A DNA stretch of 6,566 nucleotides from Gammaproteobacteria bacterium (GTDB taxonomy: Bacteria; Pseudomonadota; Gammaproteobacteria; SZUA-229), in the NCBI GenBank assembly GCA_029287815.1, contig JARFQK010000171.1:1-6566 (forward strand). The letters run 5' to 3'. Below the pieces are notes generated by a model. It had not been told where the DNA came from. It was given only the letters and a program-made list of their open reading frames with translations, and ran no database searches. The position numbers were made by a program, and so were the translations under genes. This document shows, piece by piece, positions 5,511 through 6,566 of this stretch (position 1 is its first letter; each line of letters begins with the position of its first letter).

Positions 5511-6566
5511 ATGAATGATAATCAACAAACTAGCGTGAACTTTGGTAACGAGAAGATCGGCATCGGCATGATCGCTGCTTCGCTGGTCGTGATATTGATT
5601 ACCGTGGTCGTGTTTCTGTATCAGCAGAAACACGTTGAACTGCGGGAAATTCAGCAGCAGGGTTCTGGACTGGTCAGATTGCTCGGCGCTATGTCTCTGG
5701 AAAAGTTGAAAGGGGACGGTGGCTCCGTCGGTATCTTGCGTGTGCTCAAGGAGACGCTGGCGAGTCGTCATTTCGCCTTCGCTACCGTGGTGAGTGTCGA
5801 TGGTCTGCCGCTCGCTGAACATGTCACGCCGGGCGTTGTTGTGCCGCCGATGGTCTTACCCCGCCTGCCAAGCCAGTGGGTCGGCGAGCGCGAGCATTCA
5901 TCGACCGAAGGCATCAAGATCCATGAGTATTTTGCACCGATCATGGAACAGGGCGAACTTCAGGCCTTCGTCAGGCTGGGTTATCTCGAGCCGCATTATG
6001 CACTGGACACGGCTCAGGTGCGTCTGCTTGCGATACTGGCCATGGCCATCTTCATGCTGACGCCTATTTTTTATTTTCTGATCAAGAAAGAAATCAAGCC
6101 ATTGACGCAGATCAGTTCCCAATTGCAGGCGCTACTGAAGAAAACCGAATCAACGGACCCGGCAAACGAAGTAGTTGATAAGACCCGACACTTCATGCAG
6201 CGGTTCAGTACCGTGGTCGACGCTGCCTACAAGCACATCGACGCTCTCGAGGCCAAACAGACGAACTCGGTTGTCTCCAGCAAGCTGCTGGCCTATCAAA
6301 AGACCAGGCTGGAGTCGGCGCTGAACGCCCTGCCGATTGCGATACTGGTTGCCGATGAGAGCGGGCAGGTCAGCTACACCAGCAACAGGATCCATGATCT
6401 GCTGGGCACGCAGCAGGGCGAAGTCCTTGGCACCAATCTGGCCGATTTCTGCGACCACCGGGAAGTCACGGAGTACATCCTGAACTGTCACGCCAATAGC
6501 GCAGTCAGAGCTTATCAACGCGACGAGGCCGAGTTTGATCTCCCGGCAACCGACAAGCGTGCGTCG
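5511..6566 (+). CDS. Membrane-bound PAS-domain sensor protein, 3' end outside the window
   Basis: The first 352 codons of a signalling protein; the frame is still open at the window edge. Start ATG 5511 (MNDNQQTSVNF) is the only ATG after an in-frame TAA at 5466-5468, with no strong ribosome site. The first membrane segment is at about 16-37 (IGIGMIAASLVVILITVVVF), followed by a periplasmic domain at about 38-170. That domain includes a helical start (LREIQQQGSGLVRLLGAM), then FAFATVVSVDGLPLAEH and LQAFVRLGYLEP, recalling a Cache/PAS-like ligand-binding fold. The second membrane segment is at about 171-191, then a HAMP-like linker beginning KKEIKPLTQISSQL (192-205) and a helical stretch to about 265. 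A cytoplasmic PAS domain begins near 266 (LESALNALPIAILVADESG, then YTSNRIHDLLGT). The output domain (histidine kinase, diguanylate cyclase/EAL or other) is not in the window, so the exact class and signal are unknown. Confidence 0.82.
   Translation, partial: MNDNQQTSVNFGNEKIGIGMIAASLVVILITVVVFLYQQKHVELREIQQQGSGLVRLLGAMSLEKLKGDGGSVGILRVLKETLASRHFAFATVVSVDGLPLAEHVTPGVVVPPMVLPRLPSQWVGEREHSSTEGIKIHEYFAPIMEQGELQAFVRLGYLEPHYALDTAQVRLLAILAMAIFMLTPIFYFLIKKEIKPLTQISSQLQALLKKTESTDPANEVVDKTRHFMQRFSTVVDAAYKHIDALEAKQTNSVVSSKLLAYQKTRLESALNALPIAILVADESGQVSYTSNRIHDLLGTQQGEVLGTNLADFCDHREVTEYILNCHANSAVRAYQRDEAEFDLPATDKRAS

Noticed and set aside
5421..6518. Minus-strand frames opposite the sensor gene
   Set aside because: The plus strand encodes a continuous protein with two membrane segments and a PAS domain across the same bases.

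Overview
The window looks like chromosomal DNA of a gammaproteobacterium. The evidence is GC-rich coding sequence, a long YihY-type membrane protein with a C-terminal winged-helix-like region, and SoxW-like exported thioredoxin domains of the kind known from sulfur-oxidising proteobacteria. The genus cannot be named from the sequence, and the sulfur link is only an inference from family resemblance.

Layout, left to right. Positions 1-161 hold no gene I can support. A minus-strand pair follows: a periplasmic protein with two tandem thioredoxin-like domains (start 2596), whose stop codon overlaps the start of a YihY/BrkB-family inner-membrane protein (1532 down to 162) in an ATGA. Reading away from this pair, across about 105 bases of AT-richer promoter space, is a cytoplasmic-looking protein that joins a CPHC thioredoxin-like domain to HEAT-like repeats (2702-3364). 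Three thioredoxin-fold domains in two genes thus share one divergent control region.

Ten bases after that gene stops, a palindromic repeat array begins (3374-3502), with one more unit at 3604-3625. Only 17 bases after the last unit comes the likely start of a family 2 glycosyltransferase with an extra C-terminal nucleotide-binding-like domain (3643-4665).

Between the glycosyltransferase and the last gene lies a second repeat family. A small GIY-YIG nuclease gene (minus strand, 4752-5045) sits between inverted copies with 13-bp perfect ends, and a gene-less 87-bp pair of the same ends lies 11 bp beyond it. This arrangement looks like a nuclease-carrying mobile unit beside a short non-autonomous relative, and it is the most interesting structure here. 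After about 285 bases without a recognisable gene, a two-TM PAS-domain sensor protein begins at 5511 and runs off the right edge with no stop.

I found no tRNA, rRNA, CRISPR array, phage genes or classical transposase. No obviously new multi-gene system is visible. The repeat-flanked GIY-YIG unit and the divergent thioredoxin-fold cluster are the two places worth a second look.
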